From assembly GCA_020746875.1 (NCBI GenBank), contig JAGTJL010000044.1, positions 62,001 through 126,000 on the forward strand: a DNA stretch of 64,000 nt, given 5' to 3'. This stretch comes from Rhexocercosporidium sp. MPI-PUGE-AT-0058 (lineage: Eukaryota > Ascomycota > Leotiomycetes > Helotiales). A program made the translations under genes and the position numbers. A model generated the notes under the pieces. That model was not told where the DNA came from and made no database searches. It worked only from the letters and a program-made list of their open reading frames with translations. Of the stretch, positions 48,851-61,292 are shown piece by piece (the first letter of the stretch is position 1; every line of letters starts with the position of its first letter).

Positions 48851-51800
48851 TTATATTCGCGGTAATGAATTTACGCGAAAAGAGTTTAAGTTATAGTCAC
48901 GTATACTGCCGGCAACTAGTGACCTACGGAATCGCCACGGCAGCGTCAAGCTAATTAAGGAGTTTATATAAAATAAATATTTTATATTTATATTAAGTTT
49001 AATTAAGTCATAAATATAATAATTTAATATAAGTTTATAAATATAAAGTAAAACGAAAATCATCTTAAATATAAAGATTAATATTAACCGGCCTTATTAA
49101 AAGCGCCGCTTAGCTTAAACAGGTTCGTTATATAAAACTCAGAAATTACCTCTTAAGTATACTAAAGATCTTTAACTTTATATTAGGAATCGTAATCTAA
49201 GCTTTATTCGTTTTAACGGACTAAATAATATAATTTCCTTTATCTTTCGGAGATTTTAAAGTTAAGGATTTTTTCGACCTCTTATTTCTTTACTTCTTCG
49301 CTTTTATTATTTATAATAAAATCAGGGCTAGGCTCCTTTACCTTATTAAATAAGCGGTCGACCTTAAAAGCTTTACGATAGGCCGAAAGTAAATTAATAT
49401 AAAAGACGTTATATATTTTTTAAGTATTTAAAAGTCTTAATTTATACGCTTAAGTATTAATAGTTTTTAAAATTAAAAAAGGACCGACTCTCTTAAGACC
49501 GAGTTTTTTATAAAAGCGGTTATTAAATAAGTTCTTTATATTAAAATAAATTAAATCCCCGACTTTAAACGTTATACGCTTATACTTAACGTCGTAATAT
49601 TTAATTTAAAGGTTTTAAGCGTTTATTAAATCCGACTTTAAATTCTTATAAAGTTAGGCTATACGGTTTACGAGCTATTTAGTCGACTCTAACTTATAAG
49701 TGGAGAATGATTTAAATTAAAAAGGCTTTATTGTAATGTCGTTAGCCTCGAATAAGGAGACCTTTATAACCGGTAAAAGCGAATTACACTAGGCGTATTT
49801 AGCGAGGCCTAGGAAATCCGGCCAGTCTTCTTAATTAAATTATACGTAAATACGTAAATATGTCTTAAAAATAGCGTTCATATACTCCGTTTATCCGTTT
49901 ATTTAAGAATAAAAAGCTATAAAAACGCCGCGGCTAAATTACAATATTTTTATAATAGTCGACTAAAAGGCAAAAATAAACAGAAATCCTTTATCGAAAA
50001 CAAAATCGTCCGGCATATTATATTAGGAAAAGACTTTTTAAATAAAAATATTAATTAATTAAAATAAATTCATTTCTTTAATAATAAATAAGAATTCAGG
50101 TTCCTTAATAAGCTTATAAACGAGGACGAGTATAACGTCATATATTAGAGTTAAACTGTCTTTTTAATACAGAAAATCGGCACTTAATTTTACTCGCGGT
50201 AAGTTTATAATAAAATCTATAGAAATACTCCCTTAAGGTCGAGTGAGTATAAGTAAAGAAGCTAGCTCGCCCGGGGCTATACCGCGAGGGTTCTTAATTC
50301 TTTTATAAATAATATAAAATACGCAGAAATCCTTAATATTCGTATCCATCTTTTACTAATAAAACAGTCTTTTTATAATTAACGTAATTCTATTTCTATT
50401 AAAGTGACCTACTATAGGATTATCGTGGAATTCGAATAGGAAAGACCTTTAAAACGCCTTATTTAGTAAGATATAAAACCTAATTCGTTTATAAATTTAA
50501 ATATTATCTTTAAAAAAAAAGTCTAAACCCTTTAAGTCGGGGTATAAACCCTAAATACGTTTAATATTTAATATTAAATTATTAAATAAGACGTCTGAGT
50601 CCGCCGAAGTAAAGGCAAGAATATAAGTAATTTTAATAATCTCCGCTAAGTTAAAATAAAAGCCGGCCGTAATTATAACCTTAGCCGTTATAATAATAAA
50701 ATAAAAGATATCTTTCTTGCCGTCTATTATTAATAAGAAGCCGATGTCTTAAGAATATTCTAATTTCAAAAAGAGGTCTATAAGAGTCGATTCACCTCTT
50801 AAATAATCGGCTCGCCGCGACGGCGCATCCGCTAAATTCTTCGATCTTGCTTAATAAACGATCTCGAAATTAATTATAAAGAATATAATAGCCCACCGAG
50901 CTTAGCGTTTAATTAAGGTGCGTGTAGTCATGAAGTATTACAGATTATTATAAAAGGAAATCACAGTAATCTTATATTAAAAATCCTCTAAATAATACCG
51001 TTAATATTTAATAGACTCCATAATAATTAATAATTCCTAATTAAACGTAATATAATTAATTTCCGCGAGGATAAATTTACGTAAATAAAAGGCAATCGAG
51101 TAAAAGTGGGTATCTTTCTAGCGTTATAAAATAATTCCTGTTAAGGCGACGACCGAAGCGTCGTACTTTAGTCAAATCTTTAATAATAAACGAAAATAAA
51201 CTAAGAATGGCGCACTTTAAAAACACTTTTAAAGAGCACGAAATAATATTAATACTTCGTCCGTTTATATAAAAGTTTGTTTCCCTTTTAATAACTTCGT
51301 TATACTTATCACGACGGAGCTATATTAATAAATAAATCGTCGATAGAAATTATAAAACTTAAAGAAAAATAATATTTTCCTAATAGTGCCGGGGATTAAT
51401 TATTAGCTAATCGTAAATAATCAAGCTTTATTTATAATAATATTAATAAAAGACACAATATACTTTAAGAACTCTACTTCCGTAATATCGAACTCGCACT
51501 TCTTCATCTTATAATATAACCCCTAAACTTTTAACTATCGAAGTACTTATTGAATATGGCCGGAGTAATAATCGAGATCCTTAAAGAAAATCAAGATATT
51601 ATTTAAGTAAATAATAACGAAAATATTAATGAATTCCTAGAAGTATTAATTAATATAAGCCTAAAAAGTAGCCGAAGCGTTATAAAGACTAAACGGCATT
51701 ACTAAATACTTAAATAAACTAAATTATGTCCGGAACGCCGTTTTCTATTTATACTTTATCGCTATATAAATAAAGTTATAAGCACTTAAGAGGTCGAGTT

Positions 51801-53240
51801 TAATAAAGACCGCTGCCTTACTTAGTTTATTAAGGATTTCTGAAATTAAAAGAATAAAGTAGCGATTAAGAACGATAATAAAGTTAAGGCCGCGGAAATC
51901 TACGTAAAGACGTAAGGAATTATCTTTTTTATAAATAAATATTAACGGAGCGGCAGCTTCTAATTTAAAAGTACAAATGAAACCTTATACTAGCATTTTA
52001 TTAAAGTACTCGCGTAATACCCGGAGTTCGTCTTACGAGAGATTATAAATTAACTTAAAAGGAGGCTTAATATTAAGTCGTAAATGAATTTCATAATCTA
52101 GATTAAGTCGGTAAGGAGGTAATCGCTCAGCCTCGATAAGATCGAAAACTAACGCGTATTTACTATATTTCGTAAAAAAGGTTTAAGCGAGTTGCCGTGG
52201 CTGTGGCGCCGTAGACAGGCCGTGGTCTTATATAAGTACGTTAAGAATATTGTCGTCGTATATCCTTAAATTATATAATAATAATACTAACTTTTAATCC
52301 TTCTTATTCGACGATAGGCCTTTTACTTTATCCGCGGCGTTCTTTATTAAACGTAAATACTTTATTATAATAAGGATTTACGAAAATGCCTTTTCTATAT
52401 ATACTTTATTATTTCTCGAGAGTTCTTCCGTCCGAAAATCGAGCTTAGAATTATATGCCTTTAATTAGGGTACTTAAAAATTAACTTAATTACTTAAAGC
52501 TTTATTTCCCGGAAAGGCTCGTTATATAACTTTTCTATTTATAAGGCCTTTATAAAGACTAAGACTTACGCTAAAGTAAATGCGGGTATTAAGACACGCC
52601 TTTTAACATCCTTTATTATAAGATAATATATATTATTGCGGCTATATTAAATCCTAAAGGACAACCTAATATTAATAAAATTAAATAAGGCACCTATATC
52701 GACGAGTGCCTAAATTAATATAATATTATTATTTAAGAGTTAAAAAGCAATTAATATAATATAAAATTCAAGGCGAATAAAAATAATATTAAGTCGTTTT
52801 AAGGTAAAAAATACTTTAAGTATATTTAATAATAATATAAAAAAGAAAGTAGAAATCCCTAAGGTAGAATATTTTAATAGCTAATACAGGCTTACTTGTA
52901 AATTGTTTAATACTAATAATAATTAATAAATGCTGTCGATGACAAATAATGTTTCTTTTATAAGCTGTTTATAAATTATTATTAAAGAGTCAAGCCCTCT
53001 TACTCCCGCTTCTCTTACCGACGGGAAGGGTTTAAGTTTCTCCCTTTTAGGCAATCCTTAGTTTAATAGCCGGTTTATTCATAAGTAAAGTATTTCTTTT
53101 CTTAGTAAAGTTTCTTTTTCTTTTTTATTAATATATTTAAATATTAAGTTTATTATTTCTTATTTCCGGAAGCGTCTTATAGTAATTCTTTACTTACGAT
53201 AAGGAATATATTAATATTAGTTCCCGTATTATTAACAAAA
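48850..53240 (-). mobile_element. Ty3/gypsy element G, RIP-degraded, boundaries unresolved
   Basis: Minus-strand gypsy. A gag CCHC knuckle lies at 53051-53092, reading YFTYE*TGY*TKDC (C, C and H codons mutated). Reverse transcriptase lies at about 51870-51990 (NSLRLYVDFRGLNF). The catalytic box near 51590 reads YLNNILIFFKDLDYYSG (YLDD before RIP). Integrase should occupy 49000-51000. The 5' part of gag is missing to the right of about 53240, where gypsy H sequence begins, so H may have inserted here. LTRs were not defined. Confidence 0.7.
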
Positions 53241-53364
53241 CTGTCATTTCTCCGTGGCAGTACCGTAGATCTTACTTAGGCTCGAAGATTAACTTTATCG
53301 AACAAGTATAAAGTCGTCCGTAGGTACTCCTTTACGCGGAGAGCTTACTCCTTTATTATTAAGT

Positions 53365-53548
53365 TGTCGTATAGGCACGGGCAGCTGCTCTCTTAGCACT
53401 GCACGTGACCTAATTAAGTTCTGCTACTGTAAACCGCCTTTAGGAGAACAATTGTTTTCTCCTAATACTTAAAGCTTTTAAAACAATAATTAATCACTTT
53501 AATTTAATTATAACTGCTTATAATATTTTAATTTACTTTTATACTATA
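53365..53548 (+). repeat. 5' LTR of copia element C
   Basis: It starts TGTCGTATAGGCACGGGCAG and ends TTTTATACTATA before ATTATAAGCC. It aligns with 61111-61292 over its full length and with LTR F (25816) at both ends. Confidence 0.88.
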
Positions 53549-53699
53549 ATTATAAGCCTTGTTAATAAAATTATTAAGTTAATATTCTTTCTTTTATGCG
53601 CTATTAATTTAAATAAAGCTTATAAAATAAGTTTATAAATAGAGAATATTTATTATACGTTATAAAGTTTTCTATCTTACTATAAAATATAATTTATAC

Positions 53700-56600
53700 T
53701 ACTGTTTTCCACTAACTCTTCGATTTCATTTTAAATAAATATAAAAGCCGAGTAATTAAACTCGATACCTCTTTAATTCTTTCTCTTTTATTAAATACTC
53801 GGAGCTTATAAGAGTAACTCCTTCGCTATAATAAACTTAACTTTAGCTTCTTTTTTAAATAATCGAACTCCTCTTAATTATAATAAACGCACTTAGACTC
53901 CTTAATATTAAGCGTTTAAATCCTTTTATATCTTTTATAAAATATAAAATTTAATAAATTTTACGTTATTAATTACTTTTAACCTTTTCGACGCCGAATT
54001 AAAACTCTTATTATTAAACGATTTAAAAATATAATAAAATAAAAAAGCTATTAAGCACAACTTCTAGGCTTAGGCGAAATAAGATAAAAATACTCGCGAC
54101 TTTATAAAGAAAGGCCTTAAGCCGAGCGCATTATTATCGACAAAGGCTATAATTAAGAATATGGCTTTAATATATATTACTTTTATAAAAAAAATACGTA
54201 AAGAAGCTTATATAATAGACGGAAAAGGCTCGAGTTTATGAAGCAGCTTATAAATAGATTTAAGAAATAGTTAATCCTTTTATTTACTAAAGAGTAATTA
54301 AGAAATACGAGAACGAGTAAGCTCGTATAGAAAAAGAGTAATTAATTAAAATAATAAATAAAAACCTTTAATTAAAGTTATAAACTTTTTAATTACTCTT
54401 CCGAATCCTTAAGAGAGATTACGCTCCTTCGGAAATAAGTGCTCGTATACTAATATAATCTTCTTATAAAAAAAAGCTCGCTATTATTAAAGCAAGGCGA
54501 GTTAATCTTAAAGAATAGCTTTAAAAATAAAAAGCAGCTTATTAAAATACTCTTTTATATAACTTATTAGACGTTAAAGGACCGCTAGTAATACTTGATT
54601 TTATTAAGGCGGTATAAAAGAAACTCGTATTAAAATAAGCGCGTAAACGGCATTTTAAATTATTAAGAAATAATACTCTCGAGGTAATAAACTAATACTC
54701 TTTACTTAATTACGTTAATTAATGATTTACTCTTAATAAGGAATTACTTATAGCCTTTAGATAATAAAAGATAATAAGCTTATATATTACTCTTAAAAGA
54801 AAATTAAATACTTCTGTAATTTCGTTAATTTAACGAAACCAGTCGCTAAACACGCGAGTAAATACCTGCCTGTATAAGTATTACTTTTACCGTTATAAGG
54901 CTATTAATTATTATAAACTTCAGTATTATTACGACGGCTCGACGGCGAATAACCTTAGAAACTTATTATTAATAAAAGAAATTAAAAAGACTCGACTCCG
55001 ATTAAAAAACGACTTCCTTAACTTCCGCCGAGAAATTACCAAACTTAATAGGAATATATTATTAATAATATAATTAGCTTCCGGGCTACCTTTTAATAAT
55101 TCCTTTTTTATTTAAGTATTAATAACTCTTATAACTTTAAAGCCAATTACTTTAATAAAAACAAAATACTCTAAAAACGTTTAAACTTGCTTTATAAGCC
55201 CTGAATTTCTCGATAAAGCTCTTATTATTACGGGGGTATACGCTATTATAAATATAAATCGCTATCCGCTTATAAAAAGCATTTTACTCGATAATAAAAT
55301 TATTACTTATTTTATAAATTTAAAAGCTCTCTTTATTCTTAAAAGCTTTATTAAATCTATTACGGACGACAGCGTTAAGGCCGGAACGTTAAGCTTAATA
55401 ATTAAGGGCCGCGGTACTCGAGTCTTTAAAAGTGCTCTTTACGGCCTTAACGAACCGAATATAAGTAATTTAACCCTCTCGAACGTCGCTATTATTAAAG
55501 GCTTTAATATTAATATTATTTCAAAAGCTCGCTTTTTATAAGTAAGAGTTTAATATAATAATTTAAATTATATTTTATATATAAAAACAGCTAAAGATAG
55601 TTTAGTTTTAAAGTAATTATAGCGATAGTTTAATTTAACTTTTTTTAAATATAAGCCTTTTAATTATTCTTTAGTTTCTTTAATTACTCGTTATATTTTA
55701 ATTTACTTAAATTATAGCTTTTTAATATTTTTAACGTTAAAAAGGAGTATCCGCTAAAGCTTTTAGTCGAGTAAACGATATTTGAAGCTATAAGTCGATA
55801 AAGCTTACTTATAGCATTTGCGCGTAGGTTACTTAAGAAAGGAAGCTTTAAAAAACTTAATAAAAAATACGCGTAACGTCGAGATTTAAGGCTTAACTCG
55901 GTTAAAATGCGAGCATTATACGGTATTTATAATATAATAAGTAATAAGTTGTTATTAATTAAAGAAAGCAGCTACTTGTCTTTTTTACCGTATTTCTTAG
56001 GATTTATTCGATTTTTTAATAAGATTTAACGAGAATAATTAGCTTTTATTAATTAAAGACAAATATAATAAGAAATTCTATAAGCGGCTTTTAAAAATCA
56101 AAAAGTTAATTATTGTCTTAAATGCTTTTAAACTATTTAAGGCGTGGACGAGACGTTAATTCGGGCTCTTAGTTTATAAAATACGCTAAAATAATAATAC
56201 TTTAATTATAAGGATTAATAAATTAACTGAGTATAAAAAATAATATAAGAAGAATAATATTAATATTAAATCTATCCCTTTATATATATATTAACTTAAT
56301 AAAAGAGCTAAGCGCGTAAGTAAAAAAATAATCGATAAATTAATTAAAATACGCCTCTCCGCTAATTTACCCCGGGCGCTTTAGACGGAATTAATAATAG
56401 CGGTAATTATTCTTTATAATATAAGTCCATTTACTCGTAAAAGCTTTAAGAGTCTAAATAAAGTATTTTAAGCTTAATTTAAGTAATATTTTCAGTATTA
56501 CGACCTTAAGCTTACGCTGAAGCTAATAACCGATTTACGGCTTAATTAAAGCAACTTATATACGTACGGCTATAAAGCTTATCTTATAATTAAAGACCGA

Positions 56601-59400
56601 GAAGCTCTTTATTAAAAGAGAGCTTTTAAAGTTAACCCGCGAGCGCACTTTAATTATTTAATTAAATACGTTTCATTTAATATTTATAAGATTTAAATAC
56701 TTTAATTATAATATATAATAATAATTCGGAATATTACTTTTAATAAAACCTTTTTTTATTTAGGCTTTTTAAATATAAAAAAAGCGGTCGGCTAGCCGCG
56801 CTTAATATTAAAGAATCTTACGGAAATACTAAAAGAAGAAAAAAGAGATTAAGACGTTAGTTTTATTATAATTAACCGATTAAGCGCATTTAATATATTA
56901 GAATTAAAAACACCGTTTATTATTTTAAACGGAGAATAACTAAATAAAGTAATAAGCGCTATAGAAGTCGACGAGCTTATGAGCTCGAAGGTATTAAAAC
57001 CTCTAGTTAAGCTTTTAAGCTCGGAAGTAGAGCTATTTGCTCTTTCTTTAATTAAATTAATAAAAGTAAATACGCTACTTTTAGCTAATTTAATAGCTTT
57101 TAACTTTATTTAATTACTCGTTAGTAAAAACTCGGAGGTAATTTAATTAAGAAAAAGTGCTAGACTTTTTATTTATAAGCACTTTAATTAAGTCTTAAAA
57201 CGAGTTAATACTTTAAGATAATTAGCGTTTAAGAGCGTAATTAAAAGAAGTATTTTACGTAATATATTAAACTTTTAGAGTAATATAAGCTTTAAGCGAA
57301 AGTCGATATTATAAGTTATAATTTACTTTAAAAGGCTATACGACCGAAAGCGCGGTTTTAAGCGTCGGGAAGTACTTAAAGAAAGTATCGGCTTTAAGTA
57401 ATTAAAAGCTTTATCTTAAGTAATTAAATACAAGAAGCATTTGTAATTATTAAAATTAAAAGAAGATAAAAAATTAAGTTTACGCTTATTACTTCCGGCT
57501 TTAATTAAATTAAATTCCGGCTTATTTAAACTTCTTAAAAGAAAAAGAATAAAAGACTAAATAATTAATAAAAGTCGAAAGACTCGAGTTAATAATAAAA
57601 TAACGAAACCGAATCGAAGCGTTTATATAGTAATTATTAAAAAGCTAATTACGGAATTATTATAATCGTTAAGTAACCGTAAGTATTTAAAGGATTTTCT
57701 AAGAACTTTTTAACTTAATTAAAAATTAGTGCGAAAAGACGGAAAAGACTTAAACGTAATTCACGCTATTATATTAACGTTTATACTTAAAAATATCGAA
57801 ATTCAATAATTAATTAAGCTCTTACGGATTTATTAATTATAAATGCCTAAGGACTTATTAAATTAAAAAAACCTTAGGGATTACCCGTTAAAAGAGTACT
57901 TCCGAGCCGACGCTATTAAGGAGATTATTAACTTTAAGTCGCGTAATTACTAAAAAGTCGTTAAATATGCTTTTGCTACCGAGTAATTAATTCCTTTAAA
58001 ATAAGTATTTTACGCTAAAGTCGATTTATTAAGGTATTTAATTTGCTATCGTTTTTAAGTCGTTGTAAAAAGAGATTTATAGCTTGAAACGTTAATTTTA
58101 TTAATATATATAATTACTTTAATTGCTTATTCCTTTAGAATCGCTATAGCTATTATAGCTTAATTTAATTTAAAAATAATTTAATTTAATATAATAAATA
58201 CTTTTATTAACGCTAAACGAAATAAAATAAGTGCTCGCGTACGCTGCTATTTATTAGACGGTTTTAAATAAAACGGAATAATAATAAAAGTTAATCGCGT
58301 ACTTTACGGACTCAGGGACTTACCGGCGCTATAATATAATAATTTTATTTATATTTTAATAGCTTTAAGATTAATTGTTTATAAAGAAAAGCCTTATATA
58401 TTTATAAACGAGTAACGTACGGTATTTATGATATTCTATATCGACGATATTTAAGTACTTTATTATATTTCGGCTTTTAAAAACGCCAAATCAATTATTA
58501 ACGGCTTAAATATAATATATAAGCTTATTAAAAGAGAGCAAACGAAGTAGTTCTTAGGCGTTTATATTATTAAAGATCGATTAGCGAAGATTATTTCTTT
58601 AATATATAATACTTATATTTAAAAAGTTGCTCTTCGATTTAAGTTAATAAATGGAAATTACTTAAATATATTATTACTTTAAGTCGAGCTATTAAAAAAT
58701 CAAGAATAAGCTACTCTAGCTTAAATTAAGGAATTTCAAGAGAAAGTTAGATTAATATTTTATATTATAATTATATTACGCGTAAACGTCGCTTTTACTA
58801 TTTTAAAGCTTTCTTACTTCTTAATTAATCTTTCCCGGGAGCACTTGGCTGTAGTTAATTAAATAATTCGTTATTTTTTTAATACTCGTTTCTTAATAAT
58901 TACTTATAATTATAAGTTACGCAACTCTTACCTTATAATAATATTAAATGCTTTTTTTATAAATAATATCGAGATAAAATAATCTTTTAATAAATATATT
59001 TTCATATTTTTTAGAAGTTTAATTCTTTAAAAAGCAGTTTTATAAAATATAATTATTACGTTTATAATATAAGTAGAGCTTCTTAAAGTTAAGCGCACCG
59101 GCAAAGAACTTATGATATTTTAGCGATTATTTTAAGAATTACGCCTTAATATAAGAATAATTTAAATAATTTTCTATAATAATTAATAAACGATTCGGCT
59201 AATTATTAGTAAAAATTAGTGTATTTCTATTAAATTACGCTATATTAATATTCAAAATATGTAATTACGTTAAGAGTTTTAAAAAAGTACTTTTATAATA
59301 GAATATCTTTTTATAAGTTATATATTAGTTAACGGACTTATTAAAAACTTCTCTCGGCAGAAATTTAAAGCATTTATTACTCTTATTAACTTAGTAAATG
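53700..59400 (+). pseudogene. gag-pol of copia element C (RIP pseudogene)
   Basis: The diagnostic block is at 58288-58350 (KVNRVLYGLRDLPALWYNNF; copia LYGLxxxPxxWY) and the catalytic box FYIDDI follows at 58433-58450 with both Asp codons intact. Downstream pol continues to about 59400. Upstream domains are placed by element order; their motifs are heavily mutated and were not individually resolved. Confidence 0.75.
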
Positions 59401-59889
59401 TTCGTATTTAATTAAAGTAATTCCTTTAAGAAACTCGCTTTAAAGTAGTCTTTTATATATTTTCTTTATTTTTCATTTATTCTTAAAGTAATTATAAAAT
59501 AAGCTTATTTTCTAATTAAAGAGCTTTATTTATATTATTATATATTCTTTTATAAAATTCTCTTTTATAAATTTCTACTTATAATTTTATTTTATTAAAG
59601 ATTAATTAAGTTCGGAGGTATAAATTATTATATCTTAAAAAGCTAATTACTTTTAATAATTCTTTAATTTAAAGGCAAACGTAAGCTTTAATTTTTAAAA
59701 TATAAGAGAATACTTAAAGAATAAAAGGTTCTTAAGCTTTAAAAAACAAAAAAGTAGCTTATTTATTAAAAAGTAAAAGGCTTAAAACCTCCCGAACTAG
59801 CTCGCTTAAAGTATTAGTTATTATATTAACTAGCTCCTTAACGCGAGCAGCTTAAGCCTTTTACTTAGGAGTAAGAATAACTTCACGAG

Positions 59890-60285
59890 TAGACATAGCT
59901 TAGAAGGCCAGAATATTAAGGCCCGGATTATAAGCGCGAATAGCTTTAGTAGTAGTAATAGCAGCAGGATAATCAGCTGCTCTTTCATTACCTTTCTTAA
60001 TAAAAAAAGCACTCGCAGTGATAATAATTTTCTCTTTAATAATATAAGTATAAGCTGCAAAAGTAATTAAAAGCTTTTCTTCTTCTTTTAAGAAATTAAC
60101 TAAATTAATTCGATTTTCTAAAAATAAAGTAAGTAACTTATTATTTTCTTTATTATTATTATCTCTATTATTACTTCTGAATCTATTAATAGCTCCTGAA
60201 ATAACTTTATTACTAAAACTAATAATAGCGCCAGTAGCAGCAGCTTTATTAATATTATTATCTTTAAAAGCGGCATAAACCGGGA
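59890..60285 (-). other. Antisense open frame (~130 codons) downstream of copia C pol
   Basis: Starting after a TAA near 60290, the minus strand stays open for about 130 codons (RIPVYAAFKDNNINKAAATG, then KENNKLLTLFLENRINLVNF and LKEEEKLLITFAAYTYIIKE) to a single stop near 59900, then reads on (AMSTREVILTPK). Elsewhere in the element, frames this long without a stop are rare. The composition (Asn, Lys, Glu, Ala) and heptad spacing suggest a helical protein. There is no ATG near the start of the stretch, no family is recognised, and it may be the remnant of an exon. Confidence 0.4.
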
Positions 60286-61110
60286 TTCTTAATTATTTTA
60301 ACTTTTAAAAAAATTAATAATAAATCAAAAAGCGAAAAAAGAGTAATTAAATCGACTTATTTTCTTATTAGCTTTATTCTTTAACGCATTATAATATGCG
60401 AGAAAAAGAGCTTAAGCAATAGTAAAAGTAATTACGTACTTGTAGCCGAACGAGTAAATAAAATAATAAATACCTTTTTTAATAATATCGTAATATTAAC
60501 CGCTACTTTTTATTTAAAAGGCGCTATTAATATAACTTAAATAAATTATTATACGAGTACTTATTAGCTACTTTAAAGCCCGGGAAGTAATAGCGGCACG
60601 GCGAGAAGCGGAGGCGGGGACGAGAGCAGCCGATAATCGTGCCTTAACGACGACTTTCTTTTTATTATTAATAATAGCTTTAATTTATTATAAGTTAGCG
60701 GTTATTCTTTAATTAATTAATCTTTAATTAGTCGATCTCCAATTAATAAATTAAAACTAATAAATCAAAAATCGAGCTACTCACCTTACTCTGGCGAGCA
60801 AATCGTCGTTCTGCTATAACGATTCTGGCGGAGCGCTTAAAAACACTTATAATATTAAAGGGAGTAGTTAATTAATTAATTAATTAAAAGATTAATTAAG
60901 TAATAAATCGAAAGCAGTCGATTTATATGTTATTAAGTATTTATAAGTTTAAGTTTAATAAGAAAATCGTTAATTTATATAGTTAGGTTATTTGCTTAAT
61001 TATTATATATAAGTGAATTTATTTACTTAATTCTTTTTTATTATTTACTCTCGTTTAATACAGTTAATTATAATAGTAATAGCTTACTATTGTCAATTGC
61101 TTAAGGGGTA

Positions 61111-61292
61111 TATCGTATAAGCACGGGCAGCTGCTCTCTTGGCACTACACGTGACCTAATTAGGTTCTGCTACTGTAGACCGCCTTCAGAAGAACAACTG
61201 TCTTCTCCTGATTCGAAGAGCTTTTTAAAACAATTAATCACTTCAATTCAACTACAACTGCTTACAGTGCTTTAATCTACTTCTACACTACA
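61111..61292 (+). repeat. 3' LTR of copia element C
   Basis: 182 bp, TATCGTATAAGCACG...TTCTACACTACA. It is clearly less RIP-mutated than the 5' LTR at 53365, keeping ACAACTGCTTACAG where the other has ATAACTGCTTATAA. Confidence 0.88.

Larger units (their letters stand above)
53365..61292 (+). mobile_element. Ty1/copia element C, RIP-degraded, both LTRs present
   Basis: A 7.9-kb plus-strand element with LTRs of 184 bp (53365-53548) and 182 bp (61111-61292). Gag should lie at about 53700-55000, protease/integrase at about 55300-57000, and reverse transcriptase near 58290-58450. It is longer than usual because about 1.7 kb lies between pol and the 3' LTR, where an antisense open frame is found. 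Flanking pentamers do not match. Confidence 0.8.

Noticed and set aside
59830..60060. 76-codon Leu-rich minus-strand frame
   Set aside because: It is a shifted shadow of the longer antisense frame at 59890-60285, and low-complexity Leu runs come from reading TTA/CTT repeats.
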